DNA from: Pseudonocardiales bacterium
GTDB taxonomy: Bacteria > Actinomycetota > Actinomycetes > Mycobacteriales > Pseudonocardiaceae
DNA length: 6,239 nucleotides
Assembly: GCA_013695005.1 (NCBI GenBank)
Contig: JACDBJ010000127.1
Location: 1-6,239, forward strand
Direction of reading: 5' to 3'
Under the pieces are notes generated by a model. It saw only the letters and a list, made by a program, of their open reading frames with translations, searched no databases and was not told the DNA's origin. Shown in pieces: positions 5,544 to 6,239 of the stretch; positions within the stretch are counted from its first letter, which is position 1; the number at the start of each line of letters is the position of its first letter. The position numbers were made by a program, and so were the translations under genes.

Positions 5544-5560
5544 CTGCCTAGGCTACGGCC
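5544..5560. promoter_or_regulatory. Bidirectional promoter with overlapping -10 elements for two leaderless genes
   Basis: The two divergent start codons are only 17 bp apart. The core TAGGCTA (5549-5555) gives TAGGCT on the plus strand, ending 6 nt before the GTG at 5561, and TAGCCT on the minus strand, ending 6 nt before the ATG at 5543. Both fit the actinobacterial -10 pattern TAnnnT with transcription beginning at the start codon. No clear -35 is visible; any would lie inside the opposite coding region. The geometry is seen directly; promoter activity is inferred. Confidence 0.6.
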
Positions 5561-6223
5561 GTGCCCCACAGCCGCATCCTCCTGGAGGATGCGCTGGCGC
5601 TGACCCGGACCGGCGACCTGTGGCTGTTCCGGGGGCACGTCGCCGCCGACCGCGCCATCCAGACGGCCACCAACAGCCCGGTCAACCACGTCGGCATGGC
5701 TGTCGTACTTGAGGACCTGCCGCCGCTGATGTGGCACGCCGAGCTCGGTCGCTCGCTGGTCGACATCTGGTCGGGCACCCGCCAACGCGGCGTCCAGCTA
5801 CACGACCTGGCCGATGCCGCCGGGGTCTGGATGGGCCGGTACGGCCAGCGGGCGTGGCTCCGCCAGCTGAACCACCCCGTCACGGCCGAGATGGAGGACG
5901 CCCTGCTCCGCGTGATCGCGCGCCTGGACGGCACTCCGTTCCCGTCGACGGCGCGGCTCGCGTCGCGCTGGGTGCGCGGCCGGATCCCCTTGCCCAAATG
6001 GGCACTGCCCAACCGGGCCGGCCACGACCGGGCCGAGCGCGACAGCGGCCTTGAGACCACCTACTGCGCCGAGGTCGTCGCGGTGACACTGGAGGAGATG
6101 GGCCTCCTGCCGACCAAGCGACGGCCGAACTGGTACGACCCAGGCCGCTTCTGGAGCGGTGACCACCTCCGGCTGACAGCCGGCTACGACCTGGGCGGCG
6201 AGATCGCCATCCAGCCCACCTGA
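5561..6223 (+). CDS. YiiX-like permuted NlpC/P60 (papain-like) hydrolase homologue
   Basis: This 220-aa soluble protein has TGDLWLFRG (17-25), NSPVNHVGMAVVLED (38-52), WHAELGRSL (58-66) and TTYCAEVVAVTLEEMGLL (166-183), then WYDPGRFWSGD. An early GDLxLFRG and HVGM histidine followed late by a YCAE cysteine is the order seen in circularly permuted NlpC/P60 proteins such as YiiX/YebB. H43 and C169 are therefore the likely catalytic pair, with H59 or E61 as a possible third residue. Members may cleave peptide, amide or acyl bonds; the substrate is unknown. There is no signal peptide, so it is probably cytoplasmic and not a wall hydrolase. The GTG at 5561 has no Shine-Dalgarno sequence but a -10-like TAGGCT exactly 6 nt before it, pointing to a leaderless mRNA. 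Its stop lies 16 bp before the window end. The fold is likely; the activity is inferred. Confidence 0.82.
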   Translation: MPHSRILLEDALALTRTGDLWLFRGHVAADRAIQTATNSPVNHVGMAVVLEDLPPLMWHAELGRSLVDIWSGTRQRGVQLHDLADAAGVWMGRYGQRAWLRQLNHPVTAEMEDALLRVIARLDGTPFPSTARLASRWVRGRIPLPKWALPNRAGHDRAERDSGLETTYCAEVVAVTLEEMGLLPTKRRPNWYDPGRFWSGDHLRLTAGYDLGGEIAIQPT

Positions 6224-6239
6224 GCGCTCCGCGGCCCCC

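Noticed and set aside
5798..6166. Minus-strand open frames inside the YiiX-like gene
   Set aside because: They lack motifs and good starts; the plus-strand gene explains the region completely.
1..6239. CRISPR array, insertion sequence, tRNA or integrated element
   Set aside because: No spaced direct repeats, transposase frame, terminal repeats, tRNA-like cloverleaf or attachment-site duplication was seen. Base composition is uniform.

Overview
The window is GC-rich throughout, with strong G/C third-position bias, GTG starts and tightly packed genes. It contains Actinomycetota-type families: a FasR/PucR-like regulator, a DUF6893-like microprotein, a small membrane-anchored protein with an AYTPDE motif, and a YiiX-like protein. 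It looks like ordinary chromosome from a high-GC actinomycete. The Pseudonocardiales are my guess from family resemblance only. I see no mobile element, CRISPR array, rRNA or tRNA.

Layout, left to right. (1) 1-414, minus: N-terminal part of a PucR/FasR-like transcriptional regulator, cut by the window edge. (2) 521-3024, minus: a two-gene operon, an AzgA-type NCS2 purine permease followed by a PfkB/ribokinase-family kinase, joined by a one-base stop/start overlap (TAGTG). Together they suggest uptake and phosphorylation of a purine-type compound. (3) 3145-3918, plus: a pirin-family cupin with all four metal ligands, divergent from the permease. (4) 3923-4129, minus: a CspA-type cold-shock protein that ends 4 bp from the pirin stop. 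(5) 4351-4960, minus: a 33-aa DUF6893-like microprotein downstream of a MarR regulator. (6) 5021-5359, plus: an antibiotic-biosynthesis-monooxygenase (ABM) family protein, divergent from marR. The 60-bp gap between them carries a strong two-box inverted repeat, very probably the MarR operator. (7) 5295-5543, minus, and 5561-6223, plus: a small membrane-anchored protein and a YiiX/permuted NlpC/P60-like protein. They diverge from a 17-bp gap whose symmetric core gives each direction a -10-like hexamer exactly 6 nt from its start codon.

The genes form several short, unrelated transcription units rather than one pathway. I did not find a clear novel multigene system. The best second-look items are the ultra-compact bidirectional leaderless promoter at 5544-5560, the MarR operator pair at 4969-5003, the microprotein at 4351-4452 and the permease-kinase coupling at 1576.
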